Assembly (NCBI RefSeq): GCF_000518265.1
Contig: NZ_KI912410.1
Coordinates: forward strand, 476,774-540,773
Reading direction: 5' to 3'
Source of the DNA: Actinomadura oligospora ATCC 43269
Lineage (GTDB): Bacteria > Actinomycetota > Actinomycetes > Streptosporangiales > Streptosporangiaceae
Length of the DNA stretch: 64,000 nt
Positions 1 to 8,094 of the stretch are shown piece by piece. Position 1 is the stretch's first letter; each line of letters opens with the position of its first letter. The notes beneath the pieces are model-generated. The model made no database searches and was not told where the DNA came from. It was given only the letters and a program-made list of their open reading frames with translations. Position numbers and translations under genes: made by a program.

Positions 1-1105
1 CGTGCTCGAACGCGACGCCGCCCGCCGAGCCGCCGATCGAGCTGCCGAAGTAGTACGCGAACAGGTACAACGCGGACGCCTGGGCCCGGCCGGTGCGGGC
101 GCGCAGGCCGACCCAGCCGCTGGCCACCGCGTGCGTCCCGAAGAAGCCGCAGGTGAAGATCAGCAGTCCGGCGCCGACCAGGGCGAGCGTCGACGGCAGG
201 GTCAGGAGGAGCCCGACGGCGGCGAGCGCGATCGAGCCGAGCAGGACGGGCCGCTTCCCGAGCCGGTCGGCGGCCGTCCCGGCGCGGGCGGAGAACGCCG
301 AGCCCGCCAGGTTCGTCACCGCGATCAGCGACACGACCGCCATGGGCAGGTGGAACGGCGCGTCCAGCAGGCGGTAGGTGAGGAAGTTGTAGACGGTCAC
401 GAACCCGGCCATCGCGGTCAGTGCGACGAGGTAGAGGCGGCGCAGGCCGGGATCGCGCAGGTGGGCGAGCAGTGGCCTGTAGTCGACGCGTCCGGGGGTG
501 AAGAAACGGGACGGCGGCAGCAGCGCCCAGAACGCGAGCGTGAACCCGAACGCGACGAGGACGGTCGCGGCGAGCGCCCAGCGCCAGCCCGCGACGTCCG
601 AGACCAGGCCGGGGACCAGGCGTCCGAGCACCCCGCCGATCCCGGTCCCGGCGACGTACCGGCCCATCGCGCCGCCCAGCGACGCGCCGTGCACCTCGTC
701 GGCGAGGTAGGCCATCGCGACCGCCGGGACGCCCGCGAGCGCGACCCCCTGGACGGCCCGGACGGCCGCCAGCTCGGCGAACGTCGAGCACAGCGGGATC
801 GCCAGCCCGACCAGCGCGGACGCCACCGACGACACGATCATCACGCGCGTCCGGCCGAACCGCTCCGACAGCGAGCTGACCGGGATGACCGCCAGCGCGA
901 CCGCGCCCGTCGCGAGCGAGACCAGCAGGCTGGCGCGCGCGGGGGAGACGTCGAACGCCTCCGACAGCTGCGGCAGGAGCGCCTGCGTGCAGTAGAGGGA
1001 CATGAACGTGGTGAGCCCGGCGGCGAAGAGGGCGAGGTTGATCCGGTGGAGCCCGGCCGAACCCGTCCGGTGCCGTTCGAGAGGGGGTTCGAGGACGGCG
1101 GTCAT
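1..1105 (-). CDS. MFS efflux transporter, YnfM-like (3' end off the window)
   Basis: Drug/sugar-efflux type major facilitator transporter of the inner membrane. The translation starts MTAVLEPPLERHRTG and runs without a stop off the left edge (368 codons seen). It has alternating hydrophobic helices, the MFS motif-A stretch SSLSERFGRTRVM between helices 2 and 3, and a late YLFAYYFGSSIGG segment. These and INLALFAAGLTTFMSLYC near the start resemble E. coli YnfM closely. The ATG at 1105 faces a LysR gene, the same divergent arrangement as E. coli ynfM/ynfL. The LysR protein is therefore the likely regulator, acting through the dyad at 1165-1179. The substrate is unknown. Confidence 0.9.
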   Translation of the reverse strand, partial: MTAVLEPPLERHRTGSAGLHRINLALFAAGLTTFMSLYCTQALLPQLSEAFDVSPARASLLVSLATGAVALAVIPVSSLSERFGRTRVMIVSSVASALVGLAIPLCSTFAELAAVRAVQGVALAGVPAVAMAYLADEVHGASLGGAMGRYVAGTGIGGVLGRLVPGLVSDVAGWRWALAATVLVAFGFTLAFWALLPPSRFFTPGRVDYRPLLAHLRDPGLRRLYLVALTAMAGFVTVYNFLTYRLLDAPFHLPMAVVSLIAVTNLAGSAFSARAGTAADRLGKRPVLLGSIALAAVGLLLTLPSTLALVGAGLLIFTCGFFGTHAVASGWVGLRARTGRAQASALYLFAYYFGSSIGGSAGGVAFEH

Positions 1106-1164
1106 GCCGAGAAGCGTGCGTCCGCCGGGAGTGATGCGTCCAATGACGGTTCTGGCGGAGATCG

Positions 1165-1179
1165 ATGCGTGATACGCAT
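1165..1179. promoter_or_regulatory. LysR-type T-N11-A box
   Basis: ATGCGT-GAT-ACGCAT is a perfect 6-3-6 inverted repeat containing a T-N11-A core. It lies in the gap between the divergent exporter and LysR genes, just ahead of the preferred LysR start. It is a probable site for autoregulation and for control of the exporter. A half-copy (GATGCGT) lies about 30 bp upstream. Confidence 0.5.
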
Positions 1180-1185
1180 GAAGGT

Positions 1186-2079
1186 ATGGACCTCCAGACG
1201 GTGCGCTGGTTCCTGGCCGTCGCCGAGCACGGGCATGTGACCAACGCCGCACTCGAACTGCGCGTCTCCCAGCCGGGGCTGTCGCGCGCGATCGCCCGGC
1301 TGGAGCACGACCTCGGCGTCCCGCTGCTGGACCGGGTCGGACGCGGCGTCGAGCTGTCCCCGTACGGACGGGTCTTCGCCGAGCACGCCCGCCGCCTGGT
1401 CGCCGAGGAGGAGGCGGCGCGGCGCGTCCTCGCGCAGGCCGCCGACCCGTCGCGGGGGGAGGTCGCGCTCGCGTTCCTGCACACGCAGGGGCCGTCGTTC
1501 GTGCCCGACCTCGTCCGGCGGTTCCGGGAGACGCGTCCCGGCGTGACGTTCCGGCTGATCCAGGACCGGTCGGCGCGGATCGTCGCGGCCGTCCGGGACG
1601 GACGCGCCGACCTCGCGATCACCAGCCCCCGCCCGTCCGGGACGGACCTGGAGTGGCGTCCGCTGGTGACCGAGCGGCTGCTGCTGGCCGTCCCGCAGGG
1701 GCATCCGCTCGCGCGCCGCCGCCTCGTCCGGACGGCGGAGCTCGCGGGCGAGCCGGTCGTGGCGTTCCAGCAGGGCACCGGCCTGCGCGCGATCGCCGAG
1801 GAGATGTTCGCGCGGGCCGGGATCGCGCCGGAGATGCCGTTCGAGGGCGAGGAGTCGGCGACCGTGCGCGGGCTGGTCGCCGCCGGGCTCGGCGTCGCGA
1901 TCGTCGCGCCGCCGCTGCCGGGCGAGTCGCACGGTGTCGCGCATGTCCGCCTCGCCGACCCCCTCGCGGTCCGTACGATCGGCCTGACCTGGTCGGACGG
2001 GCGGACACGGCCACCGGTCGCCGAGGCGTTCCGGCGGTTCGTGCTCACCCCCGGGACGGCCCCGGAGCCAGCTAACTGA
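1186..2079 (+). CDS. LysR family transcriptional regulator
   Basis: LysR-type regulator of about 297 residues, the usual family length. The N-terminal winged HTH starts MDLQTVRWFLAVAEHGHVT and continues through the recognition region SQPGLSRAIARLEHDLGVPLLDR. A periplasmic-binding-like effector domain follows from about residue 90. I start it at ATG 1186 because the family begins right at this helix; an in-frame ATG at 1165 would put seven extra residues before it and would lie inside the dyad. It is divergent from the MFS exporter, so it probably controls that gene in response to an unknown small molecule. The TGA stop lies inside the palindrome that precedes the next operon. Confidence 0.93.
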   Translation: MDLQTVRWFLAVAEHGHVTNAALELRVSQPGLSRAIARLEHDLGVPLLDRVGRGVELSPYGRVFAEHARRLVAEEEAARRVLAQAADPSRGEVALAFLHTQGPSFVPDLVRRFRETRPGVTFRLIQDRSARIVAAVRDGRADLAITSPRPSGTDLEWRPLVTERLLLAVPQGHPLARRRLVRTAELAGEPVVAFQQGTGLRAIAEEMFARAGIAPEMPFEGEESATVRGLVAAGLGVAIVAPPLPGESHGVAHVRLADPLAVRTIGLTWSDGRTRPPVAEAFRRFVLTPGTAPEPAN

Positions 2080-2090
2080 CTCGTCAGTTA
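2073..2090. promoter_or_regulatory. TetR-type operator overlapping the LysR stop codon
   Basis: TAACTGAC-TC-GTCAGTTA is a perfect 8-2-8 palindrome. This is the spacing and style of TetR-family operators. It covers the LysR stop codon and sits 48 bp before the SDR start, so it should control the SDR/LLM operon. No TetR gene is adjacent. Confidence 0.6.
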
Positions 2091-2137
2091 CTTCGGTAGA
2101 GTGAAACCGAGCCGGATTCGAACGAGGAGAGCAGCAC

Positions 2138-2905
2138 ATGCGGACTGGACTTGAGGGCAAGACCGCGCTCGTCACGGGCGCGTCCCGGGGGATCGGCCGG
2201 GCGATCGCGACCGCGTTCGCCGCCGAGGGCGCCAACGTGGTGCTCTCCTCGCGCAAGCAGGAGGCCCTGGACGAGGTCGCCGCCGAGATCCGCGCCGCCC
2301 ACCCGGGCGTGGGCGTGTTCGCCAAGGCCGCCCACGTCGGCGACGCCGAGCAGGCCGCCGCCTGCGTGGACGCCGCGGTCGCCGAGTTCGGCGCCGTGGA
2401 CGTCCTGGTCAACAACGCCGGGACCAGCCCCCACTTCGGCGCGATGACCGACATCTCCCCGGAGGCCGCCGCCAAGACCGTCCAGGTCAACCAGTTCGCG
2501 GTCGTCCAGTGGACGCAGCTGGCCTGGAGGGCGTCCATGGCCGAGCGCGGCGGGTCGATCATCAACATCGCGTCCGTCGGCGGCCTGGTCACCGAGCATG
2601 GCATCGGCTACTACAACGCCACCAAGGCCGCCGTGATCCACATCACCCGCCAGTTCGGCATGGAGCTGGCGCCGAAGGTCCGGGTGAACTGCATCGCCCC
2701 CGGCCTCGTCCGCACCGCCCTCGCCCGCGCGCTGTGGGAGAACAACGAGGAGCAGATCAACAAGTACATGCCGCTCGGCCGCATCGGCGAGCCCGAGGAC
2801 ATCGCGAACGCCGCCGTCTTCCTCGCCGGATCCGCCTCGTCCTGGATGACCGGGCAGACCATGGTCGTCGACGGCGGCGCGACCATCCGTCCCTCGATCG
2901 CCTAG
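2138..2905 (+). CDS. SDR family NAD(P)-dependent oxidoreductase
   Basis: Classical short-chain dehydrogenase/reductase of 255 residues, FabG-like. Visible are the cofactor loop TGASRGIG (residues 14-21), NNAG, the catalytic Ser in NIASVGG and the Tyr/Lys pair in YYNATKAA. The C-terminal MTGQTMVVDGGATI is typical of the group. The start ATG follows a GAGGAG ribosome site. It is first in a two-gene operon with an F420-type oxidoreductase (9-bp gap), behind the palindrome at 2073-2090. Such pairs often act on lipids, steroids or other hydrophobic substrates, but nothing here fixes the substrate. Confidence 0.93.
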   Translation: MRTGLEGKTALVTGASRGIGRAIATAFAAEGANVVLSSRKQEALDEVAAEIRAAHPGVGVFAKAAHVGDAEQAAACVDAAVAEFGAVDVLVNNAGTSPHFGAMTDISPEAAAKTVQVNQFAVVQWTQLAWRASMAERGGSIINIASVGGLVTEHGIGYYNATKAAVIHITRQFGMELAPKVRVNCIAPGLVRTALARALWENNEEQINKYMPLGRIGEPEDIANAAVFLAGSASSWMTGQTMVVDGGATIRPSIA

Positions 2906-2914
2906 GGGGACGCG

Positions 2915-3874
2915 ATGTCACGCTGGGGACTCACCATTCCGCTGACCGGCGTCCCGCTCGCCGAGCACGCCGCGCTCGTCGCCGAACTGCCGTCCCTCGG
3001 CTACACCGACGCCTGGTCGGCCGAGACGAACGGCACCGACGCGTTCACCCCGCTGGCCCTCGCCTCGCAGTGGGCGCCCGAACTGCGCCTCGGCCCGGCC
3101 ATCGTGCCGGTCTACACGCGCGGCCCGGCCCTGCTCGCCCAGCAGGCCGCCACCCTCGCCGACCTCGCGCCCGGACGCTTCGTCATGGGCGTCGGCACCT
3201 CGTCCGACACGATCGTCCAACGCTGGAACGGCATCCCGTTCGAGGAGCCGTACAAGCGCGTCCGCGACACCCTGCGGTTCCTGCGCCGCGCCCTCGCGGG
3301 CGAGAAGGTCAAGGAGGACTACGCCACCTTCTCCGTCCAGGGCTTCAAGCTGGAGCGGGCCCCGGCGACGCCGCCCCCGATCGTCCTCGCCGCCCTCCGT
3401 CCCGGCATGCTCCGCCTGGCGGCCCGCGAGGCCGACGGCGCGATCACCAACTGGCTCGCCCCCACGGACGTCCCGAAGGTCCGCGCCGAGCTGGGCGACG
3501 AGCCCGAGCTGATCGCCCGCCTCTTCGTCTGCCCCACCGAGGACGCGGACGAGGCCCGCGCCATCGGCCGCTGGATGATCGCCGCGTACATGACCGTCCC
3601 CGTCTACCGCGCCTTCCACGAGTGGCTCGGCCGCGGCGACGCCCTCGCCCCGATGAACGAGGCGTGGGCGGCGGGCGACCGCAAGAAGGCCCTCGAGGTC
3701 ATCCCGGACGAGGTCGTCGACGACCTCATCGTCCACGGCTCCCCGTCCGCGTGCCGCGCCCGCGTCCGCGAGTACGTCGACAACGGCCTCACGACCCCCG
3801 TCCTGGCCGTCGTCCCCGGTGGCGGCCTGTCCCTGCCGGAGGCCGTGAGAGCCCTGGCCCCCACCAACGACTAA
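2915..3874 (+). CDS. LLM class F420-dependent oxidoreductase
   Basis: Luciferase-like monooxygenase-fold protein of 319 residues, the type that in actinomycetes uses coenzyme F420. It opens with a TIM-barrel strand (MSRWGLTIPLTGVPLAEHAA). YTDAWSAETNGTDAFTPLALA and the LAPGRFVMGVGTSS phosphate-binding stretch are typical of the family. It is second in the SDR operon and is followed by a strong hairpin at 3918-3956, so the transcript probably ends here. It likely catalyses a hydride transfer partnered with the SDR; the substrate is unknown. Confidence 0.9.
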   Translation: MSRWGLTIPLTGVPLAEHAALVAELPSLGYTDAWSAETNGTDAFTPLALASQWAPELRLGPAIVPVYTRGPALLAQQAATLADLAPGRFVMGVGTSSDTIVQRWNGIPFEEPYKRVRDTLRFLRRALAGEKVKEDYATFSVQGFKLERAPATPPPIVLAALRPGMLRLAAREADGAITNWLAPTDVPKVRAELGDEPELIARLFVCPTEDADEARAIGRWMIAAYMTVPVYRAFHEWLGRGDALAPMNEAWAAGDRKKALEVIPDEVVDDLIVHGSPSACRARVREYVDNGLTTPVLAVVPGGGLSLPEAVRALAPTND

Positions 3875-3917
3875 CCCCCGCCCCACCCCTTCGCGCTCGC
3901 GTGGATTCGGTCGGTGC

Positions 3918-3956
3918 GCGGAGCTTCCGGCGCCGTCGAGGCGCCGGGAGCTCCGC
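3918..3956 (+). terminator. Rho-independent-like terminator after the SDR/LLM operon
   Basis: A 17-bp stem with one G-U pair and a 5-nt loop (gtcga). It lies 44 bp after the LLM stop and 95 bp before the next gene. It has only a weak T tract (tcattta), as is common in high-GC actinomycetes. Confidence 0.75.
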
Positions 3957-4050
3957 TCATTTACGGGGTGTTCACGCCGGATTCGGATGGGTTCCCTAGG
4001 GTCTCGCTGCACCCTCGGGAGGTGCGCACCTTGACGGGGGACCGATCCGG

Positions 4051-5136
4051 ATGTCGTTGTTGGGCTGGCCGCTGCTCGTCCTGTTCGTCGTGTTCGCCCT
4101 GGCGGCGCCGGTCGGCTGCCTGGCGGCCTGGAACCGGGTGCCGGGACCGGACGCCGTGCGGGTGGCGGCGCGGCTCGGGATGATCGCGCTGTGCCAGGCG
4201 ACGGCGTTGCTGCTGGTCGGGACGCTGCTGAACCGCAGCCTGCACCTGTACCCGACGTGGGCGGACCTGTTCGGGACTGCCGGGCGCAACGGGAACATCG
4301 AGGCGGCCGGGCCCACGCTGACGCGGCCCGCGGGCGGACGCGGCCTGGACGAGGGCGGGTTCCGCTTCGACCGGGACAGCCGGACGCACGTCGGGCATCC
4401 GCGGGGCGCGATGTCCGGGATCCGCGCCGAGGTCCGGGTGTGGCTGCCGCCCCAGTACGACGACGCGGAGTACCGGGGACGCCGGTTCCCGGTGATCGAG
4501 CTGCTGCCCGGCTTCCCCGGCTCGTCCTGGACCTGGTTCGGCGCGCTGCACGTGGCCGGCGAGCTGGAGAAGGCGATGAAGAACGGCCAGGCCAAGCCGT
4601 ACATCCTGGTCTCGCCGACGATCACCGTCCAGCCCGGCCGCGACACCGAGTGCAGTGACATCGCGGGCGGCCCGCGCGTCGCGACCTGGCTCACCACCGA
4701 CGTCCGGACGGCCGTGACGCGCGACTTCCGGGCGCTGCCGAACGCCGAGTCGTGGGCGACGATGGGCTACTCGACCGGCGGGTTCTGCGCGGTGAAGCTG
4801 GCCGAGCAGCGGCCGGACCTGTTCCGCGCGGCGGTGAGCCTCGCGGGCTACTTCAAGCCGACCTCGCCCGATATCACCCGCGACGCGAACGCCGTCCACG
4901 CCAACAGCCCGAGGGAACTGCTCGCGACGCGTCCGCCTGTGGACCTGCTGCTCGGCGGCACCCGGACCGACCGGGGGACGGCCGCCGCGATCGACGACAT
5001 GGTCACGCACGTCCAGCCCCCGACGCGGACGTTCAAGTACATCCTGGACAACGGCGGGCACCTCCCGAAGGTGTGGGAAGGGATGCTCCCGAAGTCGTTC
5101 GAGTGGCTCACGCAACGTGTGACGGGCCCGAGCTGA
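4051..5136 (+). CDS. Membrane-anchored alpha/beta-hydrolase (esterase family)
   Basis: 361-residue protein with two N-terminal membrane segments (about residues 4-26 and 42-58) and an extracellular esterase domain of the antigen-85/esterase-D type. The nucleophile motif is GYSTGGFCAVKLA, with Ser in GxSxG, and the catalytic His is in DNGGHLPKVW near the C terminus. Likely a surface acyl-esterase or acyltransferase; substrate unknown. It is a paralogue of the two genes at 36453-38916, sharing the layout of membrane pair, linker and hydrolase. The ATG at 4051 is kept because the first membrane helix begins right after it. It stands alone between a terminator and the HesB-like gene. Confidence 0.85.
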   Translation: MSLLGWPLLVLFVVFALAAPVGCLAAWNRVPGPDAVRVAARLGMIALCQATALLLVGTLLNRSLHLYPTWADLFGTAGRNGNIEAAGPTLTRPAGGRGLDEGGFRFDRDSRTHVGHPRGAMSGIRAEVRVWLPPQYDDAEYRGRRFPVIELLPGFPGSSWTWFGALHVAGELEKAMKNGQAKPYILVSPTITVQPGRDTECSDIAGGPRVATWLTTDVRTAVTRDFRALPNAESWATMGYSTGGFCAVKLAEQRPDLFRAAVSLAGYFKPTSPDITRDANAVHANSPRELLATRPPVDLLLGGTRTDRGTAAAIDDMVTHVQPPTRTFKYILDNGGHLPKVWEGMLPKSFEWLTQRVTGPS

Positions 5137-5207
5137 GTGTTTACGGACGCCGAACCAGGGCAGGGGGTGCGGGTCCGAACCCATAGGCAAAGAGGAAGTC
5201 AGCTCCC

Positions 5208-5501
5208 ATGCTCACCCTGACCAACGACGCCGTCCAGGTCATCCGTACCGTCACCGCCGATCCGCAGCTCCCGCCGGAGAGCGGCATCCGCATCCAGCAG
5301 GGCATCGACGGCTCCGACTCGCTCAAACTCTCGGTCGCGCCCGCGCCGGAGGCGGGCGACGAGGTCGTCGAGGAGCAGGGCGCGCGGGTCTACCTGGAGC
5401 GCAGCACCGCCGAGATGCTCTCCGACATGACCCTTGACGCCAAGGTGGACGCCGGAGGGGACGTCGCGTTCACCCTCGCGGACACCGCCGCCGGAACCTG
5501 A
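5208..5501 (+). CDS. HesB/IscA-like protein lacking cysteines
   Basis: 97-residue protein that looks like an A-type iron-sulfur carrier (MLTLTNDAVQVIRTV... GIRIQQGI... LKLSVAPAPEAGDEVVEEQGARVYLE). The translation contains no cysteine at all, whereas IscA/HesB proteins bind Fe-S with three conserved cysteines. It probably keeps the fold but does not carry a cluster. An AGGAAG ribosome site lies ahead of the ATG. Cys-less HesB homologues are common in actinobacteria and their role is not settled. Confidence 0.75.
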   Translation: MLTLTNDAVQVIRTVTADPQLPPESGIRIQQGIDGSDSLKLSVAPAPEAGDEVVEEQGARVYLERSTAEMLSDMTLDAKVDAGGDVAFTLADTAAGT

Positions 5502-5586
5502 TCCGGCCGCCCACGACCTTCTCAGGGCCGCCTGTACGGCCTCTCAGCCCGCTTCGCGGCCTCACGGGGGGCTCACGGGCGGGCTC

Positions 5587-5775
5587 TCAGCGGTTGATCG
5601 CGAGGACGATCAGGAGCACGACCACGCCGAGCGCGAGGGTCGTGAGCAGGCAGAACGCGGCGACGACGGCGCAGGCCAGCCCCTTGGGCTGGTCGCGCCA
5701 GTTGCCGTAGTGGCCGCGCACCTGCCGGTCCAGCTCCTCTCGCGGGGCCCGGCCCGCGTCGTCTCCGGTGTCCAC
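5587..5775 (-). CDS. Small single-pass membrane protein
   Basis: 62-residue protein with a charged N-terminal half (MDTGDDAGRAPREELDRQ, HYGNWRDQPKG) and one hydrophobic helix (about residues 34-59, ending VVLLIVLAINR). No known family recognised. It may be transcribed with the two genes upstream on the same strand, whose last stop is 53 bp away. Function unknown. Confidence 0.6.
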   Translation of the reverse strand: MDTGDDAGRAPREELDRQVRGHYGNWRDQPKGLACAVVAAFCLLTTLALGVVVLLIVLAINR

Positions 5776-5828
5776 GGCGGTCAGTCTGGCAGACGCCCGT
5801 CACGCCGGGCGGGCGTCCGCCGGAAGCG

Positions 5829-6923
5829 TCACCCGGGGAACGTGGGATGCGGTCCGAGCGCCCAGTACTCGAACAGGCCGTAGCCGGTCCGGCCCGAGCC
5901 GTCCTGGTACTCGTAGCGGCCCACGGCGTCGACCATGCCCCACATGCGCGCGGCGTCCGCCGGGACGCGGGTGTCGTACGCGACGCCCTGGACGACCGGC
6001 CCCGGCCCCTGGTACATGCCGTGCTTCCAGTCCGGTTCGAGGCCGTAGCCGGTGCCGACCATCAGGTGGACGGGCAGGATCGGCGTCACCTTGATCTCGA
6101 ACGGCTTGCCGCCCGGCGGATGGAACCCGAGCGTCGCGGTGACGACGTCCCGCGTGCCCTCGGCGTAGACGGGACGGTAGTCCAGGCGTCCGAGATGCTC
6201 GGGTTCGCGCTCGGGGTCCGGGTAGATCCGGACGGCCTCCTCGAGGACGCGGCGTCCCTTCTCGTCCTCCTGGAGGATGCACAGCACCGAGTGGTCGTCG
6301 AACTGGAACGGCGCGTAGACCCAGTAGAAGGTGCCCGCGTTCTTCGCCTGGATGCCGGGCGGCTCGGGCTCGCCGACCGGGCGGATGCCCCACGAGCGGT
6401 CGCGCGATCCCCAGTAGGCGTCGGGTGTGACGTCGATCCGTTCGCCGTCCAGGAGGATGTGGCCCGTCCAGCGGCCGGTCTGGGCGAGGCGGCGCGAGTC
6501 GAACATGACGCGCTCCTGCCAGCGGACGTAGTGCGGCGGTTCGAGCTGCGCCGGGACCGACGCGTCCCAGGTCAGGTCGAACGACAGGCCGTGCTCGGTC
6601 TCGTCCAGGACGACGCGCAGCCTCCGCAGGCCCTCGATGACCTCGACGCGGAACGGCCCGACGGTGGTGTCCATGCGGTCCGCGCCGAGCTCGCGCGACG
6701 CGCGGACGACCTTGTGCCACGGCCCGCGCCGGACGACCGCGAACGCGTCCGTCACGCCGAGGTTCGGGTACTGCCCGACGCCGATCAGCATCATCAACTC
6801 GCCGGAGGTGTCGTGGACGTTGAAGTAGTAGCGGTCGTAGAAGTTGCGGTCGGAGGTCGCGACGTGCCGCATCACCTCCGGGGCCTGGTGGATCGGGTAG
6901 TCGTCCAGCGGCGAGAGCGTCAC
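5829..6923 (-). CDS. Conserved hypothetical protein paired with a phosphotransferase
   Basis: 364-residue protein without membrane segments or a recognisable catalytic motif. It is rich in Trp, Tyr and Gly with beta-strand-like stretches (YFNVHDTSGELMMLIGVGQYP, WALGPHPTFPG at the end). This suggests a lipocalin-like or AttH/CrtC-like beta fold, an inference from composition only. It starts at GTG 6923 within a GTGA overlap with the phosphotransferase stop and has a GGGAGG ribosome site, so the two are translated together. The pair sits behind a KstR-type operator, which hints at lipid or steroid metabolism. Confidence 0.75.
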   Translation of the reverse strand: MTLSPLDDYPIHQAPEVMRHVATSDRNFYDRYYFNVHDTSGELMMLIGVGQYPNLGVTDAFAVVRRGPWHKVVRASRELGADRMDTTVGPFRVEVIEGLRRLRVVLDETEHGLSFDLTWDASVPAQLEPPHYVRWQERVMFDSRRLAQTGRWTGHILLDGERIDVTPDAYWGSRDRSWGIRPVGEPEPPGIQAKNAGTFYWVYAPFQFDDHSVLCILQEDEKGRRVLEEAVRIYPDPEREPEHLGRLDYRPVYAEGTRDVVTATLGFHPPGGKPFEIKVTPILPVHLMVGTGYGLEPDWKHGMYQGPGPVVQGVAYDTRVPADAARMWGMVDAVGRYEYQDGSGRTGYGLFEYWALGPHPTFPG

Positions 6924-7987
6924 GCGAGACCTCCCAGGATGCGGTCGAGCAGGCGGGTGCAGTTGTTGTCGTGGGGGAAGGCGTCGTCCGGCTGGATCCA
7001 GCCGAAGTCGATCATCGCCTGCCCGATCCGGGACATGATCACCGAGAACTTGAAACCGGACAGGACCTCGTAGAACTCCATGTCCCGCATCGGACGGCCG
7101 AGCGTCTCGGAGTAGCGGCGGACGGTCTCGGCGGCGGACGGGAATCCCGGAAGCCGCGGGACGCCGATCCCCTCGCTGTGGTGCCGGTCCAGGAACAGGA
7201 ACCAGGCGAGGTCCTCCTCGGGCGCGCCGAGGACGGCGTTCTCCCAGTCCAGGACGGCCGCGGGCAGGCCCTCCCGGAAGATCACGTTCCCGATCCGGGC
7301 GTCGCCCCAGAGGACCTTCGGGCCGTCCGGCTCGGCGGGACGGTGGGCGCGCAGCCAGTCGAGCGCGCGCAGGGCGGTCTCCTGCGGGCCGTCGTACGCC
7401 CAGTGCAGGTAGTGCTCGTAGTAGTTCAGCCGCTGGTCCAGGCCCGTTTCGCCCCACTTCGGCTGGTCCAGGAAGCCGAGGCCGAGAGCGTCGGGATCGA
7501 GCGTGTGCAGCCGGGCGAGGATCTCCAGCGTGGACCACCACATCGCGGCCCGCTCCGCCTCCGGGACCCCGGTGACCCAGCCGTCCATGTGGTACGGCGG
7601 CATGTCGGTCGGGACGCGGCCCTCGACGCGTCCCATCACGAAGAACGGCGCGCCGAGCGGCCCGTCGGACGGCTCGTACCAGCGGATCGGCGGGACGGGC
7701 ACGTCGGTCCGCTCGTCCAGCACGCGCATCAGCCGGTACTGCTCGCCGAACCGCGGCTCGGGGAAGATCTGGTAGCGGGACGGCGCGACCCGCGCGACCA
7801 GCGGCTCGTGGTTCTCCATGCCGCTCGGGTCCGTCCAGACGGCGTCGAAGATCAGCGTCTCGGACGAGAACCCGCTGGTCTCCGGGGTCTCGATCACCGG
7901 GATGCGGGCGCCGGGCAGCCGGCCCGCCAGCCACCGCGTCAGCGCGTCGCGGGTCACCTCGGGATCACGTAGGTCGGGCACCGGCAC
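6920..7987 (-). CDS. Phosphotransferase family protein (APH/choline-kinase fold)
   Basis: About 355 residues with the aminoglycoside-phosphotransferase fold, of the kind found in ACAD10/11-like proteins. The Brenner motif reads LWGDARIGNVIF and the DFG-equivalent is AVLDWENAVLGAPEEDLAWFLF. The first GTG (7993) overlaps its own GGAGG ribosome site. GTG 7987 (5-nt spacing) or 7981 is more likely; I use 7987. Members of this family phosphorylate small metabolites, often hydroxy-acyl compounds, rather than giving antibiotic resistance. The following gene overlaps it by 4 bp. Confidence 0.85.
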   Translation of the reverse strand: MPVPDLRDPEVTRDALTRWLAGRLPGARIPVIETPETSGFSSETLIFDAVWTDPSGMENHEPLVARVAPSRYQIFPEPRFGEQYRLMRVLDERTDVPVPPIRWYEPSDGPLGAPFFVMGRVEGRVPTDMPPYHMDGWVTGVPEAERAAMWWSTLEILARLHTLDPDALGLGFLDQPKWGETGLDQRLNYYEHYLHWAYDGPQETALRALDWLRAHRPAEPDGPKVLWGDARIGNVIFREGLPAAVLDWENAVLGAPEEDLAWFLFLDRHHSEGIGVPRLPGFPSAAETVRRYSETLGRPMRDMEFYEVLSGFKFSVIMSRIGQAMIDFGWIQPDDAFPHDNNCTRLLDRILGGLA

Positions 7988-8009
7988 GGGCACCTCCGGA
8001 AGGTGAAAC

Positions 8010-8023
8010 TAGAACGTGTTCTA
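8010..8023. promoter_or_regulatory. KstR-type operator
   Basis: TAGAAC-GT-GTTCTA, a perfect 6-2-6 palindrome, fits the published KstR pattern TnnAACnnGTTnnA for cholesterol-catabolism genes. It lies 17-36 bp upstream of the phosphotransferase start and between it and the divergent MBL gene. A KstR-like TetR regulator is encoded at 54781-55437. Confidence 0.55.
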
Positions 8024-8094
8024 TCAACGGCCCCCGTTCCGGTCAATGCCGACCGGTGTGCGGGGGCGCGGGGCGGGCGTGAAAAAATCGGCGA

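Noticed and set aside
2..1240. Plus-strand open frame at the left edge
   Set aside because: Exact antisense of the MFS transporter; the translation is charged low-complexity sequence.
5573..5803. 76-codon minus-strand frame overlapping the small membrane protein
   Set aside because: It is a frame-shifted reading of the same DNA; only the 62-residue frame gives a charged head plus a clean membrane helix.
5829..7934. A single 701-residue protein spanning the phosphotransferase region
   Set aside because: Only the part after GTG 6923 is coding in this frame; the rest is out of frame with the phosphotransferase, which has the Brenner motif and its own start.
6920..7987. Aminoglycoside resistance gene
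   Set aside because: The fold is APH-like, but the sequence belongs to the metabolite-kinase type (WGDARIGN, coupled hypothetical partner, lipid-type operator).
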